Below, one piece after another: positions 10,571-22,343 of a stretch of 64,000 bases of DNA; within the stretch, counting starts at the first letter, position 1, and each line of letters starts with the position of its first letter. Origin of the DNA: Siphonodentalium dalli (taxonomy: Eukaryota; Mollusca; Scaphopoda; Gadilida; Siphonodentaliidae); assembly GCA_032622095.1 (NCBI GenBank), contig CP136069.1:44122194-44186193 (forward strand), in the 5' to 3' direction. The notes below the pieces were generated by a model. It saw only the letters and a program-made list of their open reading frames with translations. It had not been told where the DNA came from and did no database searches. The position numbers and the translations under genes were made by a program.

Positions 10571-11503
10571 TAATTAAAATTAGACTCTTGAATAAGCTAT
10601 GTCTTTACAGAGTCTAAAGTAAACAGCTGGGAATTCTATTACCTCTGCTATAAATAGCTTCTGAATGCAATCCCTGCTGCATGACATCACGGCGCACAAA
10701 TAGTTTTATGATTGACAGAATGATATCTCCTTTTATTGCACACTTAATGGCTTATTTATGCGAAATACAGCAAAATACAGAAGATTTCAAAACGTTCAAT
10801 AAACAATTGTGTATTGTTCTTGAACAATACAAACCGATTACGTCAACAACGTCATTGGAGACATCAACCGTAGCAGACAATTTCTTCATTAAATTATTAG
10901 GTATAGTCTACACTAAGCATACGTTTGTGTATTAAATAAACAATATAGTCCTAAATTTTAGTATAGTACAAGCTACAATCTTCAGAACATAGAACAACAC
11001 AGTTTTGTTAACATGTTAACTTTATTGCACTCGCTTGTCATGCCGCGAGGTAAAACTCGAACCTCCGGTTCTCGTTTTACCATCGCGTCACAACAAACTC
11101 GTGCAATAACGTCAACCAGTTCACACACTTGTGTCGTTCTATCTATTTCTCTTTTGTTTTGGTGAATAACAAAACTGGGTATTGACTGTTGAAATTCTTG
11201 GAATTACTTAATTCTATTCTCCTTGCTAGGTATTATTGGTCAATTCTGGACTCTTCATTGACGCGTTTTAGTGTTGTAATATCCAAATTTGTAACAACTG
11301 TGTGAATTTGCTTAGCAATCAATGTGACCAGATATTTAGCTATGTGTTGAGAAACTGAGGAGTCGTGGAATTCCGACAATCTCTTGATTGGCTGCATCAT
11401 TTTACTGTTAAGTGTTGTGATTGGCTGACACAATGATTCTTGATGGTAATGGAATTCCCAGCTATTTTCTTTAGACTCTGTAACAAATTTTAATTAGAAC
11501 TGG
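10571..11503. repeat. Large foldback element with ~60-bp inverted ends
   Basis: The left arm contains AATTAAAATTAGACTC and then AGAGTCTAAAGTAAACAGCT with GGGAATTCTATTACC. The right arm is the reverse complement (GGTAATGGAATTCCCAGC, TTTCTTTAGACTCTGTAAC, TTTTAATTAG). A second inverted pair is nested near 11010-11130 (AACTTTATTGCACTCG against GTGCAATAACGTCAAC) and frames a GC-richer patch. Two short open frames (10681-10935 +, 11233-11433 -) lie one in each half and show no recognisable domain. Confidence 0.65.
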
Positions 11504-11848
11504 ACCAAATACAATACACATCTGAATCAATAAGCTTTTTACAAATTAGTCGAGAGGCTTAGATTGTAAAATGGCGAACTTCGAACTTGAGTTGCTATAG
11601 TTGCGAAATCACCTCGCATGATATACGCAGGAATGCTCAACATTTGCCAATAACTAAAACAATTTACTGTGAACCATGTGAGTGTGTATGTTTTGTCTAG
11701 CTATCAATGATAGCGACCTTATCCATTTAACATGAACGGCTGTCTCTATATACATCATGCCTACCAAGGTTCTCATAATTACCACGACATGAGTTGAACT
11801 ATACAATTTTGTTCTATGACGACAAAATGTTATGTTATATATCAACCT

Positions 11849-12056
11849 TTAACCCTTCTGCAATGCATTCTCTTATATATTCGAGTCTCGCATATATAAG
11901 AAAATATATTGGCCTAATATTTACCTTGACCTTGTAAGCCAGTGCATTCTTTTATATATGCGAGGCTCCCTATGGGAGACTCGCATATATAAGAGAATGC
12001 ACTGGCACAGGGTCTTTAATGCTGCTCCAGCACAGCTCCCATCATGAAACGGTTAA
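11849..12056. repeat. B-family MITE, copy 4
   Basis: The left end is shortened (TTAACCCTTCTGCAATGCAT), with the first palindrome reduced to GAGTCTCGCATATATAAG. The second palindrome and right end (CTCCCATCATGAAACGGTTA) are intact. Confidence 0.85.
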
Positions 12057-12998
12057 GTTATAAACGGATCATATTAAGTTTTTATGCGTACCACTAGATG
12101 CATTAATAGAGTTATCGCACTTGCTACAAAAATTAGTAGTTATCCTACAAACTATGAATGATCTAAGACAGTTTTGACACAACAGGAATATCAGCTGACA
12201 GCCAGTACCTCTTAGTGACCCAATTTTGAAGTTTTATCATTTTACAATCTAATCCTCCCTGGTGACTAGCAATCGCAATCAGTTTGACATTCAATCAGTT
12301 CTCAGATTCTGATGTACATTGTTTTCTGTATTTATTCCAAACATTCCATTTGGTAACCTTATTTCTGGATTATGAGTTTCATTGATATTGGTATGTAAAT
12401 TAGCATAGTTTTTAAAAACAATTTGATGAAAACTGATCATAGCTTGAAGTTGACATAATCTATGTCATTCGCACTTGCTGATATCGGCAACACAAAGTTT
12501 TGATGGCTTATATTCGACATGTGGGAGATGGAAATATTTATCTACTATTGATGGTTGTGTTCAATCCATGCATTGCATGCTAAGAGTTGTGAAATAGATT
12601 AATTATGAATATGACATTTATTAGAAAAAAATCCCCAATTGTTTGTTGTTGTGTCCCTTTACCTTTGGACCAAATATAAATATTTGTTTTTCCGACCTTT
12701 TTTTATAAGACTGTTGATCAGTACCCCTCTCCTATTTAGGACCAATCTGTTTTATCATCCACATTTTTATTCTAACCTGTTGTAGTCGGCAGCTTTTTCT
12801 ACTCCAATCGAACGTCTGTGATATTTTGGTTTGACACTGATTTTGTGCTATTGCATCAGACTGCTTCATGATTTATAAACTCTTCTCTTTGAATTTTGAT
12901 CTCTTCCTCAAAATGTTTTCAAATTATGTTCAGTTGTTGAAAAATGTGAAATCAGAGTACCTCTCATTTACCTGAAGATGTTAAGTGACAGACACAAG
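12057..12998. other. Unannotated AT-rich stretch
   Basis: No coding signal, inverted ends or repeat match seen. Confidence 0.5.
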
Positions 12999-13214
12999 TT
13001 AACATCTTCTATGTTAAATGGATTCTCCCAGTCAGTTAAAATGTGTACATCAGAATGGTGATAAGGTGATAAAAGCAGATGGCACATAAATAAAAGTGCA
13101 GAAGGAGCCCAAATTATGGAGGGAATTGTTTAGATAATAAGTTTATTTATTGAACTTATCTGAACATTTCCTATGGGATAACTACTCATCAATGATGCTT
13201 CAGTATAAAAATGG
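12999..13214. repeat. D-family MITE, decayed copy
   Basis: TTAACATCTTCTATGTTAAA, then GGATTCTCCCAGTCAGTTAA, AAAAGCAGATGGCACA, AAAAGTGCAGAAGGAGCC and GATAACTACTCATCAATGAT follow the D order seen at 36087. The right TTAA is lost. Confidence 0.7.
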
Positions 13215-14165
13215 TACATACAAGCTTCTGTCACTAGAAATGACTTGTATTTCAATTCTGTTCCATATATCAATTAAGACCATGTCACAACAAATGTTAC
13301 GATTTTTAGAAATTTAGAACTCGAAGCCATTTGGTAGATAACTGTGTGTTTTTTGGTCGAAAATGTCTATTTTTATTCACTTTTAAATAAAATATGTGTG
13401 ACACGATATCATTCACATGTTTTTGTTGGATCCTAAGATAAACCTATCAACAAAACGACAGTTAAGAACTATATTCCCTTATATGTCCAGTAGAAAGCGA
13501 TCAGCCATCGGTGACATATTCTCGAAATATCACAGACTTTTCGGTTGCCATGGAAATGAAGTCTAGCAGTTGTTGTATGAGTTTTTTGAGCACGTTGATT
13601 TGTTATTTCCACTGTTAATGTTTGTACCACTCTTCTATCGATGTGATATTCTCCTCTTATCAGACTGTCGAGTAACTGTTATATGTAAATTTCAAACTGT
13701 TTTCCTCTAAACGGAGTTTATTGTGTGATTGTTATGTATTCGTTGAATATCTGAGCTACATTGGTGATATTTTTAATGGAAATATCCTTCAAATGACCTT
13801 CTAAAAAACTAAATTTCAAACAAAGTACTTGAAAGAAAAGCTAATAAATATTCATAACAATTCAAGGGATGTATTATTCCAAATCATGACGTTGCCATGG
13901 CAATTGTAATATAATAACAGTGGAATGATCATGCCAATAACTTGTGGGAATGCTTTTAGCTTAGACTTCAATTATCAACGTGCAGACTACAATTATGGGT
14001 CTTAAGTCCAACAAATGCATATTGAAAAACAGAACAGTTTATCAGAAAATAGAAATCGAAAAAAGACTATCGGAGTTGACAAATGTGTTGCATCAGCCAT
14101 GAGGAAAAACAAGTGTAATCATATTTAGGTCAACATCATAACAGTAACATTGTAATTTGAACACC
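13215..14165. other. Unannotated stretch
   Basis: No open frame of note and no repeat structure recognised. Confidence 0.5.
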
Positions 14166-14169
14166 AGAG

Positions 14170-14410
14170 AACAAGTCTGAATTTAGTGAGCCTGTCATTT
14201 GCATAATGAGGTCCCCAGAAGGTGAATTTAGTGACGATATCCTCATATCCGATATCCTCATCTTCCCTGGAAAGTTTCTTTATTATCAAATTTCTATGGA
14301 AACATCTTCCATTTGGGAACTTCAATCTGAGTTTATGTCTCCTATAGCAGATGAGGCCATGCATAATGAGGTTCCCAGGGGGTGAATTTAGTGATGCTAG
14401 CCGCTATGGC
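14170..14410. repeat. G-family element, partial
   Basis: Starts near AAGTCTGAATTTAGTGAGCC, TGTCATTTGC and ATGAGGTCCCCAGAAGGTGA, and contains the GGAAAGTTTCTTTATTATC and TTCAATCTGAGTTTATGTCT blocks of G. It ends in the second GGTGAATTTAGTGATGCTAG without the distal terminus. Confidence 0.7.
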
Positions 14411-14445
14411 ACTAAACCTACAAAATAAGTCTGGCACTGAAAGAG

Positions 14446-14635
14446 TTAAAGAATATAAGAACAAATTATTAAAATTGTAAAAAATAATAACAAATGATGA
14501 AAAATTGTTAGGCCAATGCATTCTCTTATATATATATGTGAGGCGTCCTATGGTCGACTCGCATATATAAGAGAATGCATTGGCACATGGTATATGGGTT
14601 GATACAAAAATCGGACTTGGCACTGAAAGGATTAA
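14446..14635. repeat. Double-palindrome core fragment with a C-type right end
   Basis: An A-rich spacer (AAATGATGAAAAATTG) leads into the hairpin CCAATGCATTCTCTTATATA ... GAGAATGCATTGGC. Then come GGTTGATACAAAAATCGGAC and TTGGCACTGAAAGGATTAA, the C-family end. The C terminus is thus physically joined to the A/B hairpin core. The left side is truncated by the G fragment. Confidence 0.7.
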
Positions 14636-14734
14636 ATGTTAGATTTCGAGGTGATTTGAAGGATATGTCCCTATCCCTTATCCATCATGAGTGTTCTAAT
14701 GATTTTTTCATAAATTTCTTTTTAAAAATGAAAA

Positions 14735-15845
14735 TAAATTTAATATACAATTCCTTCAGTATTTTTGTTGATCTATTTAGTGGGAATGATATGTCTAGTA
14801 TCATGATTTATTACATAATTAGCCCCTGAACCCCGCCTCATATCACATATATGTTATCAGCACCCGCAGTGACGTAAAGGGCTTAGCGCAGTGGCGTCAA
14901 TGTTAATGCTGGAACTTAATATAATGTTAATTTAAATATAATTATGATATTTGATTTGTGTTGGGTTTTTAGCTCACCTGAGACGAAGTCTCCAGTGGAG
15001 CTATAGTCATCACTCCTCGTCCGTCGTCCGTCCGTCCATCCATCCGTCCGTCCATCCGTCCGTCCATCCGTCCGTCCGTCAACAATTCTTTGAACATCTT
15101 CTCCTCTGAAACCGGAAGACCGAATTGGTTCATATTTGGTGTGGATGTTCCCTAGGTGACTCTCATTCATATTTGTTCAAATGAGGTCACTGGGTCAAAT
15201 AGTTGCGAAACCAGGGCCATAACTCTATTCCTCCACAGTAATTCTTACAACGACTTCTTGTCCATAACCATTGTGCCGATTTAGCTAATATTTGGTATGG
15301 AGGGTCCTTGGGTGACTGGTGATCAGATTTGTTCAAATTGGGTCACTGGGTCAATTAGGGGCAGAGCCAGGGACATAACTCTAAAAACCAAAAAATTACA
15401 TTTTTGCATTTTGATCATATTTGGTGTGGATGTTCCCTAGGTGACTGTCATTAAGATTTGTTCAAATGAGGTCACTGTGTCAAACAGTTGCGAAACCAGG
15501 GCCATAACTATATTCCTCCTTGGTAATTCTTATAACGACTTCTTGTCAACAAGCATTATGCCGATTTAGTTTATATTTGGTATGTGGGGTCATTGAATGA
15601 CTGGGGTTCAGATTTGTTCAAATGGGGTCACTGGGTCAAATAGTGGTGGAGCCAGGGCCATAATTCCCCAAAAAATAATAAAAAATTCAGGAACTCCTTG
15701 ATCAATTTAACATACAAAAAAAAATATCACTCCCCCCCCCCCCCACATGACCCAGAACCCCACCCTGCCCCCAACCAACAGCATTCCACCCTATCTCATA
15801 TCCTAACTCACAGGTAAATAAAGTTTTTAAAAAAAATTCCCATTA
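14735..15845. repeat. H-family long interspersed repeat, copy 1
   Basis: Opens with GATCTATTTAGTGGGAATGA and GCCCCTGAACCCCGCCTCAT. It then has AGCTCACCTGAGACGAAGTC, a (GTCC/CATC)n stretch at about 15014-15080, and repeated ~150-190-bp units containing GATTTGTTCAAATGAGGTCA, CTGGGTCAAAT and AGGGCCATAACTC. It ends after a poly-C run and TCTCATATCCTAACTCACAG. The same order recurs at 18197-19660. No transposase is visible. Confidence 0.75.
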
Positions 15846-15999
15846 CAAGGCAACTCTCCTATGAACTGATAGACACCACAGATAGAGTCCCCATGGAGTG
15901 TATTCATGTCATCCATAATTTAAATGAGATTAATGGTGTTATCAATGAAGCACCCTTGTTGTTTACATTATCACTCAGTGGTCATTAAAATCAGATTAA

Positions 16000-17140
16000 T
16001 TTCATTTTCTCAGAGTGCCTGGCTTTTGTTGAATGAGGTTCACAGAGGGTGAATTTAGTGACGCTATCCTACACAGCAGGCTAGCATAACCAAATACACC
16101 CTCTGAGAACCTTATTCCGCTTAGGCCTCATCTTCTGGGAAGTATCTAGAGTCTCAAGATCTCATTCTGCTTAGGCCTCATCTTCTGGGAAGTATCTATA
16201 GTATCAAATTTACATTGTTGTTAGTTAAATTTCCCTTCTAGGAAGTTTCTGTATCCCTTAATTTGCAGAAGATAAAATTCATGATTGAGGTGCCCAATGG
16301 GTGAACATCACCAATTTCAACTGGGGAACTTCAATTTATTCTAGGTCTTCCATAGCAGTTGAGGGCCTTATCAGAATGAGGTCCCCAGAGGGTGAATTTA
16401 GTGATACTAGCCCGCTGTGCAGGATAGCCTCACTAAATTCACCCTCTGGGTACCTCATTCTGCAAATAACAGACAGACTATTTCAAAGCTTGATTCAAGG
16501 CTAGCATCACCAAATTCACCATTTGGGGACCTCATTCTGCTTAGGCCTCATCTTCTGGGAAGTATCTATAGTATCAAATTTACATTGTTGTTAGTTAAAT
16601 TTCCCTTCTAGGAAGTTTCTATATCCCCTAATTTGCAGAAGATAAAATTCATAATTGAGGGGCCCAATGGGTGAACATCACCAACTTCAACTGGGGAAAT
16701 TCAATTTTATTCTAGGTCTTCCATAGCAGTTGAGGACTTTATCAGAATGAGGTCCCCAGAGGGTGAATTTAGCATCACTAAATTCACCCTCTGGGGACCT
16801 CACTCTGCAAATGACAGACACACTATCACACTATTTCAAGGCTTGTTGTATAATACATTGTGTTGCTTGAGGCCAGGCATACACAATGTAGGAACAGACA
16901 CGCTTTTTGTGATGCTATCCGGCACAGCAGGCTAGCATCACCAAATTCACCCTCTGGCGTCCTCATTCTGCTTAGGCCTCATCTTCTGGGAAGTATCTAT
17001 AGTATCAAATTTACATTGTTGTTAGTTAAATTTCCCTTCTAGGAAGTTTCTATATCCCCTAATTTGCAGAAAATAAAATTCATAAATGAGGTGCCCAATG
17101 GGTGAATATCACCAACTTCAACTGGGGAACTTAATTTTTA
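16000..17140. repeat. G-family cluster with three near-copies of an internal block
   Basis: The block CTTAGGCCTCATCTTCTGGG, then TATCAAATTTACATTGTTG and TTCCCTTCTAGGAAGTTTCT, occurs three times (from about 16166, 16532 and 16972). The copies are separated by inverted GAGGTCCCCAGAGGGTGAAT / ATTCACCCTCTGGGGACCTC pairs. This looks like G elements inserted into, or recombined with, one another rather than a simple tandem array. Confidence 0.7.
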
Positions 17141-17780
17141 TCCTTATCAGATTTGTGAAAATGGGATCACAAAGTCAAATAAGGGCAGAGCAAGAGACTT
17201 AACTATTTCACTACATAGTAATTCTTAAAATATGTTTGCAAGAACTAGTTGGCTTATATAGAATGGAATGTTCTTCCTTGACTGCAATTCAGATTTTTTT
17301 AATGGGGTCACCTGGTCAAATAGGGGCCAAGCGAAGGACAGTTTCCCTCTTAATATGCTTCCTTCACAAGGACCATCAGGTCTATTTGACTGATATTTAT
17401 GATATGTATGAAGGGTTCTTTGGTGTCTGGGATTCAAATTTATTCAGATGGGGTCACCCGGTTAAATAGGGTGGGACCAGGGACATAACTATATGTCTCT
17501 ATAGTAATTCTTAAAATGTCTTCTCAAGGGATTTTGGACTATTTAGCTTACATATAGTATGGAGGAATCAGGAAGATCCTTTAGTGACTGAGATACAGAT
17601 TTGTTAAAATGAGGTCAACCTGTCAAGAAATGGCAGTCTATGGGGAGTTAACACTTTTGTGTCCAATAAAATCATAGAAATACCAAATTCATTAAAACAT
17701 CTACCTTGGAACCACCTGACTGATTGGTCTGACATACATGTATTGTGTTTTGGGTCCATGGATAATTGGGCTTCAAACAT
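17141..17780. repeat. H-like degenerate fragment
   Basis: Repeated phrases (GGGGTCACCTGGTCAAATAG, AGAGCAAGAGACTTAACTA, CACTACATAGTAATTCTTAA) correspond to the H internal unit with many substitutions. No ends were identified. Confidence 0.55.
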
Positions 17781-17782
17781 GT

Positions 17783-18274
17783 TTAAATGGTTTTAGAAAA
17801 AGGCGCTTGTGAGATTGGAAATTTCCAACAATTGAGAAAGTTTGAGGTGTCGGTTGTGAAATTCCAACCTAAGACTTGGGAGTCTGGATCCCGGTTGGGA
17901 GGGGACTTGTTGAGCTGGAGGAGGGGGGTGATCAGTAGTGTACAGTTGGCAATTTCAAGGTGGTTTTTTACCAAGCTAAGTCTCTCTAGCCACATATCCT
18001 GTTTAAATCTACTTCTTTTAAAGTGATTATGAAAAGTGCTGACTGTTTTGGTCTCCAGAGTCCCAGTCTTATCAGTCTTTGCAGTCTGGTGAGCGACCCC
18101 ACAGTCATTGACTGTCTTGTTTAGTGTTGACTGTGAGATAAACATGGGTGTGAAGGGTGGTTGAACAATTTTGTCAACATGAAAATACACATTTAAAATG
18201 GAACTAAATTTAATATACAATTCCTTCAGTGTTTTTGTTGATCTATTTAGTGGGAATGATATGTCTAGCATCAT
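17783..18274 (-). other. 163-codon open frame inside repeat DNA, unrecognised
   Basis: Open on the - strand. The middle third overlaps sequence (CACAGTCATTGACTGTCTTG region) that recurs at 25646-25830, where the frame is also partly open (25616-25813). The remainder is single-copy. It has no domain, signal peptide or membrane segment that I recognise, and the opposite strand is also open over part of it. It is more likely a relic of a longer transposable element than a host gene. Confidence 0.25.
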
Positions 18275-19680
18275 GATTTATTACATAATTAGCCCCTAAA
18301 TCCAGCCTCATATTTTTTTAGTAAGACAAGCATGTCTTATCGGCACGCACAGTGATGTAAAGAGCTTAGCGCAGCTGTGTCAATGTCCATGCCGGAACTT
18401 ATTTGATCACATAATTTGCCCATGAAAGCAGTTTCATAATTATTGGTAAGACACACATTTAATATCAGCGCGTGTGATGATGTCATGCCATTCTTTAAAT
18501 GACTTGCGATCGCTGCAGTTTATGATTGTTCTTTTCGATGAATACTATGCGTTTATTTGATCATGTGTTAAAAGGTATATCACACTTTATACGTAATTTA
18601 TCAACCTCGTCCACTAAATTCTATTTGAGCCTCGGTAAACCTCGGCTCAAATCGAATTTAGTTAACTCGGTTGCTAAATTCCATATAAACTCATGTGAGA
18701 TCCTCTGTATAATGTTAATTAAAATATAATTATGATGTTCAATTTGTGTTGGGTTTTTAGCTCACCTGAGACGAAGTCTCCGTTGGAGCTATAGTCATCA
18801 CTCCTCGTCCGTCCGTCAACTTTTTTTTAAACATCTCCTCTGAAACCATCATACCGAATTGGTTCATATTTGGTGTGGATGTTCCCTAGGTGACTCTCAT
18901 TCAGATTTGTTCAAATGAGGTCACTGGGTCAAATAGTTGCGAAACTAGGGCCATAACTCTATTCCTCCATAGTAATTCTTACAATAACTTCTTGTCCATA
19001 ACCATTGTGCCGATTTAGCTAATATTTGGTATGAAGGGTCCTTGGGTGACTGGTGTTCAGATTTGTTCAAATGAGGTCACCCGGTCAATTAGTTGAGAAA
19101 CCAGGGCCATAACTCATAGTAATTCTTACACTGACTTCTTCTAAAAAAATATTGGGTTGATTTAGCTTATATTTGGTACTGAGGGACCTTGGGTGACTGG
19201 GAATCAGATTTGTTCAAATTGGGTCACTGGGTCAAATAGGGACAGAGCCAGGGACATAACTCTAAAAACCAAAAAATAACATTTTTGCATTTTGATCATA
19301 TTTGGTGTGGATGTTCCCTAGGTGACTGTCATTCAGATTTGTTCAAATGAGGTCACTGTGTCAAATATTTGCGAAACCAGGGCCATAACTATATTCCTCC
19401 TTGGTAATTCTTATAACGACTTCTTGTCTAGAACCATTATGCCGATTTAGTTTATATTTGGTATGGGGGGTCATTGAATGACTGGAGTTCAGATTTGTTC
19501 AAATGGGGTCACTGGGTCAAATAGGGGTGGAGCCAGGGCCATAATTCCAAAAAAAAATAAAAAATTCAGGAACTCCTTGATAAATTTAACATATAAAAAA
19601 AATTATCACCCTGCCCCCAACCAACAGCATTCCACCCTATCTCATCTCCTAACTCACAGGATCTCTCCCACCAGCAGATT
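18023..19680. repeat. H-family long interspersed repeat, copy 2
   Basis: It begins upstream of copy 1, with GTCTCCAGAGTCCCAGTCTT and GTTGACTGTGAGATAAACAT (also at 25680-25760). It then passes through GATCTATTTAGTGGGAATGA, AGCTCACCTGAGACGAAGTC and the tandem GGTCACTGGGTCAAAT units to TCTCATCTCCTAACTCACAG. The GTCC microsatellite is much shorter than in copy 1. The extra 5' part shows that copy 1 is truncated. Confidence 0.75.
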
Positions 19681-19734
19681 AAGTCAATTGTATTAGCTAC
19701 AGACAGAGAGAGAGTTAATATAAATACACACACA

Positions 19735-22294
19735 CAGTCAGATGCTCGTAGCCCGTTTATATATAACCATGGGTATATGCGAAAAATACACAACGAAAAC
19801 ACACTCCACAGTTTGGATCGATAAGTCTTGCCCTGTGTATTTTGATGTTTAATTTTTTGACAATCGGTCTTCCGTATCATTTCTACAACACAATTATCGT
19901 CTTACTTGCAGCACGACTTTATCGTGTGATCGTCACGGAAGCGTTTTCTTTCAGAGTATGGTTAATACATTGCCGCCGGTGAAGTGTATTCTCGGATAAG
20001 AAACAAATAGGCCTATGCCAGGGCAGAAACTAAAGTTGCGAGAGGCACCCCTGGTTGAGTGTGGGATATTTGGCACTCGAGACTTGGTTATAGAGGGTTT
20101 TCGTTGGGGTGGTCTCCACCTTGGAATTTCCAACTGCACCCCACCCCATTGAACCACACCAAACTCATAAGTTTGCGTAAATCAATTTGCACCCCCCCTT
20201 TGACAATCCTATAGCGTAGACCGGCCTCAAGTTGTCCAATTCTGGGAAATTATTGACCTGACACTCACCCATAGGTTTCAAAATTGCCAACTGATGGCCA
20301 TTTGAGTCCATAATTTTGCAAATGAAAGGGAAATATGCAAATGTTGGTCTAAAAACAACAAATTCGTCACTAAGAAAGTGTTGGAAAATCAAACTACGAG
20401 AACAATTTCAGCCTAATTTTGGTGTGAATTTTCCAATTAATTTTGCTCGGGGTATTAGGTATGACTACAATTGGGGAGTAAGACCCCTGCATAACCACCC
20501 CTGTCGACAAGTCCCTACTTGACACCCCATGATAAATAATCGATACTAAGTTATGTTGGGTGGCACCCAGGGGGGGGGGGGGGTCAAGGGCTACATCCCA
20601 GCCATGTCGGGGAGTCATAGCCATCCCCCGTCGGTGAGTTATGTAATGGTCAACCCGGCAGCTAAAGCCCGCCCCCCCCCCCCCTGTCGGGGATATCCTG
20701 GTGCCACCCCTGTTTGAAATCATATAAAACTTTTGAAAAAGACCACATATTGAGCAGAAATTAGGGGAAATGAGCTCTCGTAACCACAAAAGTGCACTAA
20801 AGACATCCCAATAAATCCAAATTAGATGCAACCGCATATTGTATATATATGGTATCGTTCTGTTTGCCTCTCTATATCCAGGGACGTGGCTACATGGTTT
20901 CCGATAGGGGGTGTCCACCATGGGAAATTCCAACTGCACCCCCTTGAATCAGAATCACCCCAAACACAAATTATATTTGCACCTTCCCCCTTGTACATCA
21001 GTGCTCACGCCTAATATCCTATATATATTTTTTTGAAAACATGGTTCTATATTCCAGGTTTGAAAATTCAGATAGTTTAACCTGAACAATTGCATAAATC
21101 ATAACATCTACTGGTCTAACTCCAGACAAATGCCCACGGCTACGGACAAGAGGCGGGGACACACCAGGTTGACCATGGTTCTTCGACCCGGTGTGAGAAA
21201 ATTTTTAAAACTATAAAAGAAAATATTAAATCCTAGCATGCATCTAGACTGGCCTCAGCTGAAACTTTCCTGGTGTTGGAAATTTCAAACCTCATACTCC
21301 CCCTCAGGTTGGAAAACTCTCCAACTGATGACTATTTCAGTCCACAAGGTTGACCAAATGAAGTAAAATATTGTTTTGTTAAACTAATTAGCAGTTTTGT
21401 AATGGCCACGGGGGAAGGGACAATGACAACGATAGTCAGCCCAGTGTGCAAATTTTTTTTAATCTGAACAAGAAAATCTCAAAATCATAGCATCTAGACT
21501 AGCCTCAAACCTTCCTAGAGTTGGACATTTCAAACCCCCACTTAGGTTGGAAAATTTCAACTGATGACAATTCCAATGACAATGTTGACGAAATGCATGA
21601 CAATATTGTTTTCTTAAATTAACTAGCAGTTTTTTGACTGGCCACGGGGGAGGGCCAGGACACAAACTGTCCAAGTGTTGGAAATTTCCAACCTGTCGCC
21701 CTCCTAAGGTTGGAAATTTCCGACTGATGACCATTTCAGTCCAAAATATTTACCAAAAATAGGAAAATATGCAAATAAATTGTTTGAAAATCAAACTACA
21801 AGAACATTTTCAACTTAATGTTGGTGTGAAATTTCCAACTAATGTTTTGGTGAGTATGAAATTTCCAACTGTTGAACATTTTGACCAAAGTTGGGGGGTG
21901 AGACACCACAACCCCCCCCCCCCCCCCCTCCTGGCCACGTCTCTGTCTATATCATATAAATCCTTTTTCTAAAACCCTTAAACCAACTCGACGTGCGATT
22001 TCCCTGCGCTCCTGTTGCGCAAATTCTAGTATAAAAAGTGCGTCTATTTCAGACAGACAAAGTTCAAACAGTAAATGTGACCAGACAAGACATAGAAACC
22101 GCTAATCTCATATTACAACACCAGTCGAACATGATTACCTTTCAAAGCAATAACACCGGGCACCATGTTACGGACAACCACAGGCATGCACACCATGGAT
22201 AAATACACGGTAAAAAGAACGGCGTTTTTTTTTGTACGGTTATATCTGGCATATACCCATGGTTATATATAAACGGGATACGAGCATCTGACTG
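19735..22294. mobile_element. L element: ~2.56-kb non-autonomous element with ~45-bp inverted ends
   Basis: The left end CAGTCAGATGCTCGTAGCCC, TTTATATATAACCATGGGTA, TATGC is matched by the right-end reverse complement at 22250-22294, with one or two mismatches. The interior carries many near-repeats of GAAATTTCCAAC and GGTTGGAAATTTC in both orientations, and G or C runs at about 20571-20583, 20673-20685 and 21911-21929. A 181-codon open frame (20394-20939, - strand) is low-complexity and unrecognised. I saw no catalytic motif of a transposase. Confidence 0.6.
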
Positions 22295-22343
22295 CTGGTC
22301 ATCAATTGAGATGTTTATCAGGCTGACAGGTGTGAACTAATGC

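Noticed and set aside
11654-11845. Short - strand frame as a gene
   Set aside because: 63 codons of no recognisable family, no splice context and no conserved motif.
14916-15170. Frame rich in RTDGRTDGW as a repeat protein
   Set aside because: It is the (GTCC)n microsatellite of the H repeat read in frame.
20394-20939. 181-codon frame in the L element as a transposase
   Set aside because: It crosses poly-G/C runs and shows no catalytic motif, helix-turn-helix or zinc-finger pattern.
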